Numbered from the stretch's first letter, positions 46,726 through 55,818 are shown. The stretch is 64,000 bases of DNA from Flavobacterium acetivorans (GCF_020911885.1 NZ_CP087132.1:2666001-2730000); one strand, 5' to 3'. Notes: generated from the letters alone by a model not told the origin. Made by a program: numbers and translations.

Positions 46726-48831
46726 TTAACTGATATAGTTCCAGATGTTTTTCTTTTTGGTGAGTTCAATATAAACAGCTCTTAAATTGGCGTGTTCTGG
46801 TTTTTGTAAGGGTGCATCAGCGCTAAGAATCTTCTGGGCATGTTCTCTGGCTAAAGCTAAAATATCCCTGTCTCGCACAATATCGGCGATTTGAAGGTTG
46901 AGTACGCCACTTTGTTGGGTACCCATGAGGTTTCCAGGTCCTCGAAGTTTCAGATCGACTTCGGCAATTTCAAAACCATCATTGGTTCCCACCATGGTTT
47001 CCATGCGGGTTTTGCTGTCAGAACTTAATTTGTGACTCGTCATCAGGATGCAATAACTTTGATCGGCACCACGACCCACGCGACCTCTTAATTGATGGAG
47101 TTGCGAAAGACCAAAGCGTTCCGCACTTTCAATAATCATTACCGAAGCATTGGGCACATTTACGCCCACTTCAATCACGGTGGTAGCGACCATAATATTG
47201 GTTTTTCCTTCCGCAAATCGTTTCATTTCAGCATCTTTATCTGCTGGCTTCATTTTTCCGTGCAAAATGGAAATCGAGTATTGAGGTAAAGGAAAATCAC
47301 GAGAAATACTTTCGTAACCGTCCATTAAATCTTTAAAATCCATTTTTTCCGATTCCTGTATGAATGGATAAACAATGTAAATTTGTCTGCCAATAGCAAT
47401 TTCGTCTCGAATGAATTTCCAAACTTTCAGTCGGTTGGAGTCAAAACGATGCACCGTTTGTATGGGTTTTCGTCCCGGAGGCAGTTCGTCAATTACCGAA
47501 ATATCCAGATCACCGTACAAACTCATCGCAAGTGTTCTGGGAATAGGGGTTGCGGTCATCACCAAAACGTGGGGCGGAATGGCATTTTTTTTCCATAATT
47601 TAGAGCGTTGCTCGACACCAAAACGATGTTGCTCGTCAATCACTGCTAAACCTAAATTTTGGAATTTTACTTTGTCTTCCAGTAGAGCATGTGTACCAAT
47701 TAGTATTTGTAAAGTTCCATTTTCCAGTTCTTCGTGGATTGTTTTTCGAGCTGCAGTTTTACTGGAACCCGTGAGTATTTTTATATTTATATTCAGCTTA
47801 TTAGCTAATTCTGAAAGACCTATAAAATGTTGATTTGCCAAGATTTCAGTAGGAGCCATTAAACAGGCTTGGAAACCGTTGTCTATTGCCAAAAGCATGC
47901 TCATAAAAGCCACAATGGTTTTTCCTGAACCTACATCACCTTGCAGTAACCGGTTCATCTGAGCATTACTACCCATGTCAGCCCTTATTTCTTTAATCAC
48001 TCTTTTTTGGGCTCCCGTGAGTTCAAAAGGCAGGTGATTTTGATAAAATTCATTAAAAAACTCCCCCACAACTGTAAAAGGATGTCCTTTTATTTTATGC
48101 TTCTGAATCAGGTTTTTCATGATCAGTTGCAGTTGAATAAAAAACAGTTCTTCAAACTTTAAACGAAATTGGGCTTTCGCCAAAGCTTCGGCGCTTTTAG
48201 GAAAATGGATGTTGAATAAAGCAGCATTTTTTGGAATCAGTTGCAATTGTTGGATCAAGTACTCAGGCAAAGTCTCTGTAAACAAGGCTTGCGTTTCCAG
48301 AAACAACTGCTGCATCATTTTGTTGATGGTTCGGTTTGAAATCCCGCGATTGCTTAGCGTTTCTGTCGAAGGATAAACGGCCTGCATGGCCGATCGCAAA
48401 CTTTGCTCGTGTTCGCTTAGTAATTCAATTTCGGGATGTGCCATATTGTACATGCCGTTGAACGAAGTGCATTTCCCAAAAATCACACTAATTTCATTGA
48501 TTTTCAAGGATTCTCGAACCCATTTATGTCCTTGAAACCACACCAATTCCATCTGGCCGGTATCATCCACAAAAGTGGCTACGAGGCGTTTTCTGCCTTT
48601 GGCAAACTCAACCGTTTTTACATTGATAATTTTGCCAATAATTTGTACTTCGGCTGCATTATTCTGCAATTCGTTTATTTTGTAATAACGGGTTCGGTCA
48701 ATGTAGCGGTTGGGGTATAAATTGATAAGATCTCCGTACTTATGTATCCCCAATTCCTTGCGCAGCAATTCGCCCCGATTGGGACCAACGCCTTTGAGGT
48801 ATTCGATAGGAGTAAGTAGGAGGTTGTTCAT
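46726..48831 (-). CDS. recG: ATP-dependent DNA helicase RecG
   Basis: 701 aa, normal length. N-terminal wedge/OB domain (about 60-150), then SF2 motor: Walker A LLQGDVGSGKTIVA near residue 300, DEQHRFGVEQR box, TATPIPRTLAM, and the C-terminal helicase half with VIEVGVNVPNA and QLRGRVGRG. Remodels stalled replication forks and Holliday junctions. Single-gene transcript, ended by the hairpin at 46560-46600. Confidence 0.95.
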   Translation of the reverse strand: MNNLLLTPIEYLKGVGPNRGELLRKELGIHKYGDLINLYPNRYIDRTRYYKINELQNNAAEVQIIGKIINVKTVEFAKGRKRLVATFVDDTGQMELVWFQGHKWVRESLKINEISVIFGKCTSFNGMYNMAHPEIELLSEHEQSLRSAMQAVYPSTETLSNRGISNRTINKMMQQLFLETQALFTETLPEYLIQQLQLIPKNAALFNIHFPKSAEALAKAQFRLKFEELFFIQLQLIMKNLIQKHKIKGHPFTVVGEFFNEFYQNHLPFELTGAQKRVIKEIRADMGSNAQMNRLLQGDVGSGKTIVAFMSMLLAIDNGFQACLMAPTEILANQHFIGLSELANKLNINIKILTGSSKTAARKTIHEELENGTLQILIGTHALLEDKVKFQNLGLAVIDEQHRFGVEQRSKLWKKNAIPPHVLVMTATPIPRTLAMSLYGDLDISVIDELPPGRKPIQTVHRFDSNRLKVWKFIRDEIAIGRQIYIVYPFIQESEKMDFKDLMDGYESISRDFPLPQYSISILHGKMKPADKDAEMKRFAEGKTNIMVATTVIEVGVNVPNASVMIIESAERFGLSQLHQLRGRVGRGADQSYCILMTSHKLSSDSKTRMETMVGTNDGFEIAEVDLKLRGPGNLMGTQQSGVLNLQIADIVRDRDILALAREHAQKILSADAPLQKPEHANLRAVYIELTKKKNIWNYIS

Positions 48832-49162
48832 TTTGTCTTTTCGGAAAATAGAGTAAAAAGAAATAGGATATAGACGTGCAAAGTCTTTTTTTCGTTCTGT
48901 TTTTCTTTTCTCTCTTTAAAAAGCGAAGATAGTTTTTTGTTTGGGATTTTGGAAATCGGATAAATTTTAGAAAGAAACTTTTTTATATCTAGAATTAATT
49001 TTATCTGATTTTAAATTTTATCATCTGAATTCAATCTTAAAAAATAAGCTGTATTTTTGAAAAATAATATTGGTAATAAGACTTTGGATGATTTATTTTT
49101 TAATTAATCACACCAAAATAAAAAGGAATCTACATTATAACAAATTGAAATAAACTAAATTT
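48832..49162. other. Divergent intergenic region recG / GAF histidine kinase
   Basis: 331 bp of AT-rich sequence. The only recognisable element is the plus-strand -7 box at 49052-49059; no minus-strand consensus for recG was found. Confidence 0.5.
49052..49059 (+). promoter_or_regulatory. Putative -7 box of the GAF histidine kinase
   Basis: TATTTTTG, exact consensus, about 104 nt upstream of the ATG. Confidence 0.4.
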
Positions 49163-50365
49163 ATGATTGCGCCAGAAAAGCATAGAAGGGAAGATGAAAG
49201 AATCAAATTTTTAGAATCCTATTCTATATTGGATACACTTCCAGAAATTGATTATGATAATTTAACAGCAATTGCAGCCGAAATATGTGGCACCCCAATT
49301 TCTCTTATTAGTTTAGTGGATCAAGATCGGCAATGGTTTAAGTCTCATCACGGTCTGGATATTTCCGAAACACCTAGAAATTTCTCCTTTTGCGGCCATG
49401 TGATCAATGAACCGGATAATGTCTTTATAGTTGAAGATAGCAGGCAAGATGAGCGCTTTCATGACAATCCAATCGTTTTAGGAGAGCCAAAAGTGATCTT
49501 TTATGCAGGAATTCCTCTAATTAATGAAAAGGGATTACCAATTGGATCGTTTTGTGTAATTGATAATCAACCAAAAACATTAAGTCAAAATCAAATCAGT
49601 TCTTTAAAAGCACTTTCTGATCAAACCATGAAATTATTGGAATTGAGATTGAAAACGGCTGAATTGAAAAATACAATGGTAAAACTTGAAAAGAAAAATG
49701 AAGAGTTAGAACGATTTGCCAAAATTGCAGCTCATGATTTAAAATCGCCATTAGCCAATGTATCGGGACTTGCTGAATTTTTTATTGAAAATTATAGCTC
49801 ATCTATAGACGAAGAAGGACAAGAAATTATTCACTTAATTAAAAGTTCTTCTGACAAGTTGAGACAAATGATTGATGGTTTGCTTGAGTACAGTAAAACG
49901 GATCATATGTTAACAGAAAATGAAAGAGAAATTAATTTTCAAATTTTAATAGATGAGATTTCAAATCTTTTTATTTTTAAAAATAATTGTTCTATTACAT
50001 TCAAATCAAGTACAGATTCCATAAAAACAAATAAAACAGCTATAGAACAAATATTGATTAATTTGATTGCAAATGCTATTAAATATAATGATAAAGAAAT
50101 TGCTGAAATTGAAATTGAATTATTGGAAGAAGAATCTTTTTATAAAATTTCGGTAAAGGATAATGGTCCAGGTATTTTAAAAGAAGATTATAAAAGAATT
50201 TTTCAGTTATTTGAAGTCGTATCAAATCAGGATCGTTTTGGAGAAAAAGGAAGCGGAATAGGACTTGCTACTGTCAAAAAAATAGTTGAAGAGTTAGGAG
50301 GTACCATTTATGTTGAATCTGAAATGGAAAAAGGATCAAAATTTACTTTCACCATAGCGCGTTAA
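49163..50365 (+). CDS. GAF-domain sensor histidine kinase, soluble
   Basis: 400 aa, no membrane segment. N-terminal GAF domain (about 20-165; TLPEIDYDNLTAIAAEICGTPISLISLVD, FCGHVI, FYAGIPL, GSFCVID), a short coiled coil (about 165-185), a HisKA domain with phospho-acceptor H191 (AAHDLKSPLANV), and a HATPase domain with N box (NLIANAIKYN), G1 (DNGPGI) and G2 (GSGIGLATV). Likely senses a cytoplasmic signal through the GAF domain. No response regulator is adjacent, so it is an orphan kinase. Confidence 0.9.
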   Translation: MIAPEKHRREDERIKFLESYSILDTLPEIDYDNLTAIAAEICGTPISLISLVDQDRQWFKSHHGLDISETPRNFSFCGHVINEPDNVFIVEDSRQDERFHDNPIVLGEPKVIFYAGIPLINEKGLPIGSFCVIDNQPKTLSQNQISSLKALSDQTMKLLELRLKTAELKNTMVKLEKKNEELERFAKIAAHDLKSPLANVSGLAEFFIENYSSSIDEEGQEIIHLIKSSSDKLRQMIDGLLEYSKTDHMLTENEREINFQILIDEISNLFIFKNNCSITFKSSTDSIKTNKTAIEQILINLIANAIKYNDKEIAEIEIELLEEESFYKISVKDNGPGILKEDYKRIFQLFEVVSNQDRFGEKGSGIGLATVKKIVEELGGTIYVESEMEKGSKFTFTIAR

Positions 50366-50426
50366 TAGACTAGATTACCAAATAGCACTATTTTTCAAGA
50401 CAATTTCGCAAATAAATAATAGAACT

Positions 50427-50458
50427 CACCGAAGTCATTTGACTTTGGTGTTTTTTTT
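50427..50458 (+). terminator. Terminator of the GAF histidine kinase
   Basis: Arms CACCGAAGTCA and TGACTTTGGTG (one G-U pair) with a tight loop, followed by T8. Confidence 0.8.
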
Positions 50459-50564
50459 ATAATAATATCGACTTAAAAGCCTGGTAAACTGTTGTTTATT
50501 AGTATTATTTTTTTAGTATAGCTTTAGTTCTAAATTTACTTAGCAAATTAAAAACGATAAGACG

Positions 50565-50858
50565 ATGGCAAGAGTAAATACCTATCTCAATTTTCCTCGT
50601 AAAACTGAGGAAGCTTTTCTTTTTTACAAATCGGTCTTTGGAGGTGAGTTTAGCGGTGGCGGAGTAGCTCGTTTCAGCGATATTCCATCGATCGAGGGAG
50701 CTCTACCGATTGCTGAAGAAGATAAAAACCTCATTATGCATATCGAATTACCTCTGATTGGTGGTCATATCAATCTTGGAGTTCTTTTTTTGCAAAAGCA
50801 TATTCTTCTAAGTAATATTGCTTCTAACAGCGATATTGTTAATTATCGTCAAATTTAG
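50565..50858 (+). pseudogene. 3'-truncated VOC/PhnB-like (glyoxalase superfamily) gene
   Basis: 97 codons. The first ~65 residues match the PhnB-like VOC family (MARVNTYLNFPRKTEEAFLFYKSVFGGEFSGGGVARF through IMHIELPLIGGHI). Full-length homologues are about 140 aa and continue with a GTD-type segment and a C-terminal WG..YG..D..G..W half; here the sequence switches at about 50770 to an unrelated tail (LGVLFLQKHILLSNIAS) and stops. The tail runs into the palindromes in front of satD. Without the second half the metal site and dimer fold cannot form, so this is most likely a broken gene. Confidence 0.75.
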
Positions 50859-50863
50859 CGATA
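50844..50863 (+). promoter_or_regulatory. Operator-like palindrome 1 upstream of satD
   Basis: TATCG-N10-CGATA; the arms extend to a perfect 10 bp (TTAATTATCG 50839-50848, CGATAATTAA 50859-50868). Its centre is 28 bp upstream of the centre of palindrome 2. It overlaps the last codons of the truncated VOC frame. Confidence 0.6.
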
Positions 50864-50871
50864 ATTAACAG

Positions 50872-50891
50872 TATCGTTATATTTGACGATA
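50872..50891 (+). promoter_or_regulatory. Operator-like palindrome 2 upstream of satD
   Basis: A second TATCG-N10-CGATA. The two sites also share TCGTCAAAT / ATTTGACGA in opposite orientation. It ends 7 nt before a -7-like TATCTTGC (50899-50906), so a bound protein would cover the promoter. Confidence 0.6.
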
Positions 50892-50922
50892 AATTTAGTA
50901 TCTTGCTTTAAATTTTTAAAGT

Positions 50923-51528
50923 ATGAAAGCAGTAATTACCGGAGATGTTATCAATTCGAGGAAAGTAGCATCAGCTTTATGGATGACTGATTTAAAGGCC
51001 GTTTTAGATAGCTATGGAAAAGAACCAAAGGATTGGGAAATTTACAGAGGCGACAGTTTTCAGCTTGTTGTAGAAGCCGTTGATGCACTCGAAATCGCCT
51101 TTGTAATCAAGGCTACAGTCAAACAACATAAATTGCTTGACGTGCGGATGGCAATAGGAATAGGCACTATTGATTATAAAACCCATAAAATAACAGAGTC
51201 GAACGGAAGTGCTTTTGTAAATTCAGGAGAATGTTTTGAAGGTTTAAGAAAACAAACTTTAGGGATACAAACACCTTGGCCTGTATTTGATAAAACATTT
51301 AACCTTATTTTACAATTAACGGCTATGTTTTCAGATAATTGGACGAGTACATCAGCCCAAATTCTGAAAGAGGCATTACAAAATCCAACTATTAATCAAA
51401 ATCAATTAGCAAGTGTTTTAAACAAAAAAAGCCAAAGTTCAATAAGTGCTTCCTTAAAAAGAGCGGGCTATGAGGAGTTGAAAAATGTGATTGCATTTTA
51501 TAAACAAGAAATTGAAAAACAATGGTAG
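50923..51528 (+). CDS. SatD-family protein with C-terminal helix-turn-helix
   Basis: 201 aa. The N-terminal part follows the SatD family (MKAVITGDVINSRKV, WEIYRGDSFQLVVEAVDALEIAFVIKA, VRMAIGIGTIDY, GECFEGLRK), and the last ~55 residues look like a winged/HTH region (INQNQLASVLNKKSQSSISASLKRAGYEELK). SatD relatives are found in acid-stress and phage-linked operons, but the biochemical role is not settled. The double palindrome upstream suggests the HTH autoregulates this operon. It overlaps the next gene by 7 nt, so the two are coupled. Confidence 0.8.
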   Translation: MKAVITGDVINSRKVASALWMTDLKAVLDSYGKEPKDWEIYRGDSFQLVVEAVDALEIAFVIKATVKQHKLLDVRMAIGIGTIDYKTHKITESNGSAFVNSGECFEGLRKQTLGIQTPWPVFDKTFNLILQLTAMFSDNWTSTSAQILKEALQNPTINQNQLASVLNKKSQSSISASLKRAGYEELKNVIAFYKQEIEKQW

Positions 51529-52241
51529 AATTATTTTTAATGCTCATTCTGGCACACTTAATTGGTGATTTTTTATTTCAACCCACCGCTTGGGTCAAAG
51601 ATAAAAAGAAGCGTAAACTGAAATCAAAATACCTGTATTTTCACGTTGGATTACATTTTTTATTGTTACTGTTTACAACTCAATTCAATAGACACTACCT
51701 GTTTGCTATTATCCTGATTGTTTTGAGTCATTTTGTCATTGATAGTGTCAAACTATTTTTCGAGAAAAAGAAAACGACAAAGATTTGGTTTTTTGCAGAC
51801 CAGTTTATGCATTTTGGAGTTATTGCCGCTGTGGTCTATTACTATTATCCGTATCAAATACCATTTGAGATATTGTATTCTTCTAAAAGTTTGGCCTTAT
51901 TAACGGCATTAATACTGGTAACCTATGTGGCTGCAATTGTTTTAAAACTAATGCTGTCAAAATGGAGTGTGCCAATAGCTAAAAAAAATAATAATGACAC
52001 TAATAATGCAGGGAAATATATTGGGATTCTCGAACGACTGTTCATCTTCTTTTTTGTGCTGATTGATTTCTGGGAAGGAATTGGTTTTTTATTGGCAGCC
52101 AAATCCATTTTTAGATTTGGAGATCTTAAGGAATCCAAAGATGTAAAACTGACCGAATATATCTTGATTGGAACTTTGTTGAGTTTTGGACTGGGAATCC
52201 TTTGCGCTATACTCTATAAACAGTTTGTGTTCTTTAATTGA
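51522..52241 (+). CDS. DUF3307 membrane protein, SatD partner
   Basis: 239 aa, mostly hydrophobic, about six helices. N-terminal DUF3307 signature MLILAHLIGDFLFQPTAWVKDKKKRKLKSKYLYFHVGLHFLLLL and SHFVIDSVKLFFEKKK, ADQFMHFG; then a second membrane half with an ERLFIFFFVLIDFWEGIGFLLAAKSIFRFGDL segment. The pairing with SatD is recurrent in bacteria; the transported or sensed compound is unknown. Its ATG lies inside the last codons of satD. Confidence 0.85.
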   Translation: MVELFLMLILAHLIGDFLFQPTAWVKDKKKRKLKSKYLYFHVGLHFLLLLFTTQFNRHYLFAIILIVLSHFVIDSVKLFFEKKKTTKIWFFADQFMHFGVIAAVVYYYYPYQIPFEILYSSKSLALLTALILVTYVAAIVLKLMLSKWSVPIAKKNNNDTNNAGKYIGILERLFIFFFVLIDFWEGIGFLLAAKSIFRFGDLKESKDVKLTEYILIGTLLSFGLGILCAILYKQFVFFN

Positions 52242-52326
52242 AAAATAACTGCTAATTCTTTGGTTCACTTCTAATATTCATTGAACATTAATATAAAACC
52301 GAAAAATCAGCAGCTGTATTAAAATC

Positions 52327-53061
52327 TTATTTTTCTATTAAATCACAATACCAAAATCCGTAATCAAAGGCATCAGTTGCGCTGGTGTCACAGGCGGTGT
52401 TAGAGGAATCCTCTTTTGGTTTCTCGTATTTGCGATATACGATTTCACCAACCTCAAAATCAATTGGTCGGGAGAAAATAGGCCCGTCAAAAGTGAAGGT
52501 ATGAAATTCGCCATTTTCTCCGCATACATCTAGATTTTCGGGCAAATCGTCAATAAAATTCTGGTCAATAACGCGACCAACAAAGCTTTTATCTAGGAAA
52601 CGCTCATTTACACAAACCACTATAGTTTTAAATCCCAGGTTTATGAATTCCTGTATCAAGTCGGGAGTCGGGATTTTCCAAAGCGGAAAAACGCCTTCGA
52701 AGCCTATCTCGGCTAATTTGTCTTCTCTATATTTGCGTAAATCTTCCAAGAAAATATCTCCAAAAATGGAATGGCTGACACCTTGGTCTCTTAGTTTTTC
52801 AAGTGTTTGCTGCATCATTTTTTCATAAACTTCCATCGTGGGCATTTCCGGAATCTGCATAATTTCTAGCGGTAAACCAATACTTTTGGCTTGTTTTTCT
52901 AATAATTCTACCCGCACTCCATGCATCGAAATACGCTGGAATTGCTGGTTTACACTAGTCATGAGACAGCTGATTTCGAATTCGGGACTTTGTAAAATTT
53001 TATATAAGGCCAGAGCAGAATCTTTGCCACTGCTCCAGTTAAATAAGGCTTTCTTTTTCAA
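52327..53061 (-). CDS. Dph6-related ATP pyrophosphatase (PP-loop)
   Basis: 244 aa. The N-terminal PP-loop FNWSSGKDSALALYK identifies an N-type ATP pyrophosphatase; SMHGVR, GDIFLEDLRKYRE and GENGEFHTFTFDGPIF are characteristic of the diphthine-ammonia ligase (Dph6/MJ0570) family. Bacteria lack diphthamide, so the amidation or ligation substrate is unknown. The last ~20 residues (SSNTACDTSATDAFDYGFWYC) form a lineage-specific tail. Convergent with the DUF3307 gene without a visible terminator. Confidence 0.85.
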   Translation of the reverse strand: MKKKALFNWSSGKDSALALYKILQSPEFEISCLMTSVNQQFQRISMHGVRVELLEKQAKSIGLPLEIMQIPEMPTMEVYEKMMQQTLEKLRDQGVSHSIFGDIFLEDLRKYREDKLAEIGFEGVFPLWKIPTPDLIQEFINLGFKTIVVCVNERFLDKSFVGRVIDQNFIDDLPENLDVCGENGEFHTFTFDGPIFSRPIDFEVGEIVYRKYEKPKEDSSNTACDTSATDAFDYGFWYCDLIEK

Positions 53062-53156
53062 TGCTATTCTTTGATTTTTTCGGAGGTAAACTTACAAAAT
53101 TACTTCTATTTGTTTATGAAATCGTTGTAACTTTGAAAAACACAAAAATGTTATGA

Positions 53157-53756
53157 ATGGCCTTGTTTAAAAATAGATACAAAACAGAGTCGAATAGATT
53201 GAAAAATTGGGATTATTCCCGTGAAGCGATCTATTTTATTATATTGGTCACCCAAAATAGAGAATGTATTTTTGGTGCCATTGAAGCCGGTAAAATGATA
53301 TTGAACGCAAATGGAAAAATCATTGAAACGGAATTATTGAAATCAATTGTAATACGGGAACATTGGTTTTTTCATAATTGGATCATTATGCCCAATCATA
53401 TTCATTTGTTGATTGAAATTGTATCGCCTATACAGACGCATGATGTGGAGGCACCCGATACAGAGACGCACAACGTAGAGACGCACTGCAGTGCGTCTCT
53501 ACAAACGATATTATCCCGTAAGCCCAATTCTATTTCATCATTTGTGGCAATTTTTAAATCGGTTACAACCAAACAAATTAATTCGCAACACAATATAGAC
53601 GCATTGCAGTGCGGCTCTACAGAATTCCAAAATAAAATTTGGCAATCCAATTATCACGATCACATCGTTCGAAACGACAATTCGTTCGAAAAAATATACC
53701 ATTACATAAAAAATAATCCTAAAAATTGGAATATGGATTCCATAAATTCCTATTAG
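53157..53756 (+). CDS. REP-associated tyrosine transposase (RAYT, Y1/IS200-like)
   Basis: 199 aa. HUH motif H81-I-H83 in MPNHIHLLIEI; catalytic tyrosine most likely Y166 in IWQSNYHDHIVRN, followed by the typical IYHYIKNNPKNW end. These single-copy, domesticated relatives of IS200/IS605 transposases process REP palindromes. Unusually, a 28-bp perfect REP-like palindrome (53475-53502, coding for residues about 107-116) and an imperfect second copy (53596-53620, residues about 147-155) lie inside the gene, in loops between conserved blocks, without breaking the frame. The stop is 1 nt before the aminopeptidase ATG. Confidence 0.88.
   Translation: MALFKNRYKTESNRLKNWDYSREAIYFIILVTQNRECIFGAIEAGKMILNANGKIIETELLKSIVIREHWFFHNWIIMPNHIHLLIEIVSPIQTHDVEAPDTETHNVETHCSASLQTILSRKPNSISSFVAIFKSVTTKQINSQHNIDALQCGSTEFQNKIWQSNYHDHIVRNDNSFEKIYHYIKNNPKNWNMDSINSY
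53433..53471 (+). repeat. Degenerate REP half-sites inside the RAYT gene
   Basis: CAGACGCA at 53433-53440 and AGAGACGCAC at 53462-53471 repeat the left half of the palindrome that begins at 53475. They look like decayed or partial copies in the same orientation. Confidence 0.5.
53475..53502. repeat. 28-bp perfect REP-like palindrome inside the RAYT gene
   Basis: The left arm is GTAGAGACGCACTG and the right arm its exact reverse complement, with no loop. GC-rich against the AT-rich surroundings, which marks it as an inserted element. Confidence 0.85.
53596..53620. repeat. Second, imperfect REP-like palindrome in the RAYT gene
   Basis: TAGACGCATTGCAGTGCG followed by GCTCTAC; it matches the 53475 palindrome with a few changes. 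Confidence 0.7.
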
Positions 53757-53757
53757 A

Positions 53758-55818
53758 ATGAAATATCTTTTTCTTTTTATTTCCAGCTTTATTTTCGCCC
53801 AACAAACACAATCGATTGATTTCGTATCAGTTTTAGGTAAAATAGCGATAAATCCAACGACTAAATCCGTTTCGGGAGCTGTAAATTATGATTTTGTGGT
53901 TTTGAAACCCATTGATACCATTAAAATTGATGCGCAAAATATGGATTTTTCGGAGCTGAAACTGAATGGGAAAAATATAAATTATCAGAATACCGGAAAG
54001 GAATTGCAAGTGATTTTTCCGTTTAAAAAAGGGAAAAACAGCCTTACATTTCACTACAATGCATCGCCTAAACAAACCTTATATTTTGTAGGTTCAACCG
54101 CCACTGATGACTTGCAAGTTTGGACCCAAGGTCAGGGAAAATATAGTAGTCATTGGTTTCCAAGTTTTGATGATGTGAATGAGAAAGTGATATTCAATTT
54201 GGAAATTACTTTTGACAAAAATTACCAAGTAATTTCAAATGGTAGTTTGCAATTTAAGTCGGACTTGGATGGACTTTCAGTTTGGAGCTATCGAATGCAA
54301 AAACCGATGAGTTCTTATTTATTGATGCTTGCCATTGGAAAATTTGAACAAAATATAGAAAAATCAAAGACTGGAATTCCTTTAGAAATGCATTTGGAAC
54401 CAAAAGATTTAGCCAAATTAGAGCCGACTTATCGCTATTCAAAAAGAATGTTTGACTTTTTAGAGAAGGAAATTGGAGTGAAATATCCTTGGAAAGTTTA
54501 CAAACAAATTCCCGTTCGAGATTTTTTGTACGCTGGCATGGAAAATACTTCTGCAACGCTATTTTCAAGTAGGTACGTTGTTGATTCTATAGGTTTTGAA
54601 GACCGCAATTATATCAATGTCAATGCGCACGAATTAGCTCACCAATGGTTTGGAGATTTGATCACTGCTCAAAGCGGTAAGCATCATTGGCTGCAGGAAG
54701 GTTTTGCAACCTATTACGCTTTGCTGGCCGAAAGGGAAATCTTTGGAGAGGATTATTTTTATTCCAGATTATACGAATCTGCTCAACAAATAAAATATGC
54801 TTCGCGAACAGATACGATTCCTGTTTTGAATGAAAAAGCAAGTTCATTGAGCTTTTATCAAAAAGGAGCTTGGACCTTGTTTGCTTTACATCAGGCAATA
54901 GGAGACAAGGCATTTAAAAAAGCGGTGCGTAACTATTTAAAAAAACATGCTTTTAAAACGGTTAAAACTCAGGATTTTTGGGATGAAATCAATAAAATAT
55001 CGGATTTTGATACCAATAATTTTAGCAAAATTTGGCTTGAAACCACTGTTGTTAATAATCATGAAATCAATAGATTGCTTTTGAAAAATAAAACAATGAA
55101 GTTTTTGTACGAAGTGGAACAGCTAAAGAAAAAAACACTGGAAGAAAAAGAGGTTTTTTGTACAGAAATTTTAAAATCGAAGGCTTATTTCACTGTAAAA
55201 GAAGCAGTGGTTAATCAACTAAAAAGTGAAAAATTCGAGGCAAAAAAAGCATTACTTCAATTGGCATTGGAAACCAAAAACATCCAAGTTCGTCAGGCAG
55301 TAGCTGCTTCATTATCAAAAATTCCACTAGAATTTAGAGTCCAATATGAAAGTTTACTAGACGATAATTCTTATCAAACACGAGAAATAGCTTTGTATTA
55401 TTTATGGGCTAATTTTCCGGAATTCCGTATTGATTATTTGGATAGATCAAAAGATTGGATTGGTTTCAACGATTTTAATCTAAAAACGCTATGGTTATCT
55501 TTGGCGATTTCGACCCCAAATTATACAGCTGACAAGGAAAAACTTATAAATGAATTGGTTTTGTATTCGTCACCGGCTTATGAGGCGATTACAAGACAAA
55601 ATGCATTGGAGAAACTCGTTAGTTTTAAATTGATAGACGACGTAGTTTTGAAGAACCTAGTCAATGCCACTACGCACCATATGTGGCAATTCTCTAAATA
55701 TGGAAGGGACACGATTCGGACTTTGTTAAAAATCGAGGAGTGGAGAACTTCATTTGAACGTATTTTGCCTGATTTGAATGAAAAAGAACAATTTCAATTG
55801 AATAGATTGTTAAATTAG
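53758..55818 (+). CDS. M1-family metallo-aminopeptidase, secreted
   Basis: 686 aa. Signal peptide MKYLFLFISSFIFAQ. Beta-sandwich N-terminal domain to about 200; the gluxincin catalytic domain has AGMENTS (substrate N-terminus binding, variant of GAMEN) near 260, HELAHQ with H291, E292 and H295, and the third zinc ligand E314 (WLQEGFATYY), the exact 18-residue spacing of M1 enzymes. The C-terminal part (about 460-686) is helical, HEAT-like. Removes N-terminal residues from peptides, probably in the periplasm. The RAYT gene sits 1 nt upstream, so its promoter must lie in or before that gene. Confidence 0.92.
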   Translation: MKYLFLFISSFIFAQQTQSIDFVSVLGKIAINPTTKSVSGAVNYDFVVLKPIDTIKIDAQNMDFSELKLNGKNINYQNTGKELQVIFPFKKGKNSLTFHYNASPKQTLYFVGSTATDDLQVWTQGQGKYSSHWFPSFDDVNEKVIFNLEITFDKNYQVISNGSLQFKSDLDGLSVWSYRMQKPMSSYLLMLAIGKFEQNIEKSKTGIPLEMHLEPKDLAKLEPTYRYSKRMFDFLEKEIGVKYPWKVYKQIPVRDFLYAGMENTSATLFSSRYVVDSIGFEDRNYINVNAHELAHQWFGDLITAQSGKHHWLQEGFATYYALLAEREIFGEDYFYSRLYESAQQIKYASRTDTIPVLNEKASSLSFYQKGAWTLFALHQAIGDKAFKKAVRNYLKKHAFKTVKTQDFWDEINKISDFDTNNFSKIWLETTVVNNHEINRLLLKNKTMKFLYEVEQLKKKTLEEKEVFCTEILKSKAYFTVKEAVVNQLKSEKFEAKKALLQLALETKNIQVRQAVAASLSKIPLEFRVQYESLLDDNSYQTREIALYYLWANFPEFRIDYLDRSKDWIGFNDFNLKTLWLSLAISTPNYTADKEKLINELVLYSSPAYEAITRQNALEKLVSFKLIDDVVLKNLVNATTHHMWQFSKYGRDTIRTLLKIEEWRTSFERILPDLNEKEQFQLNRLLN

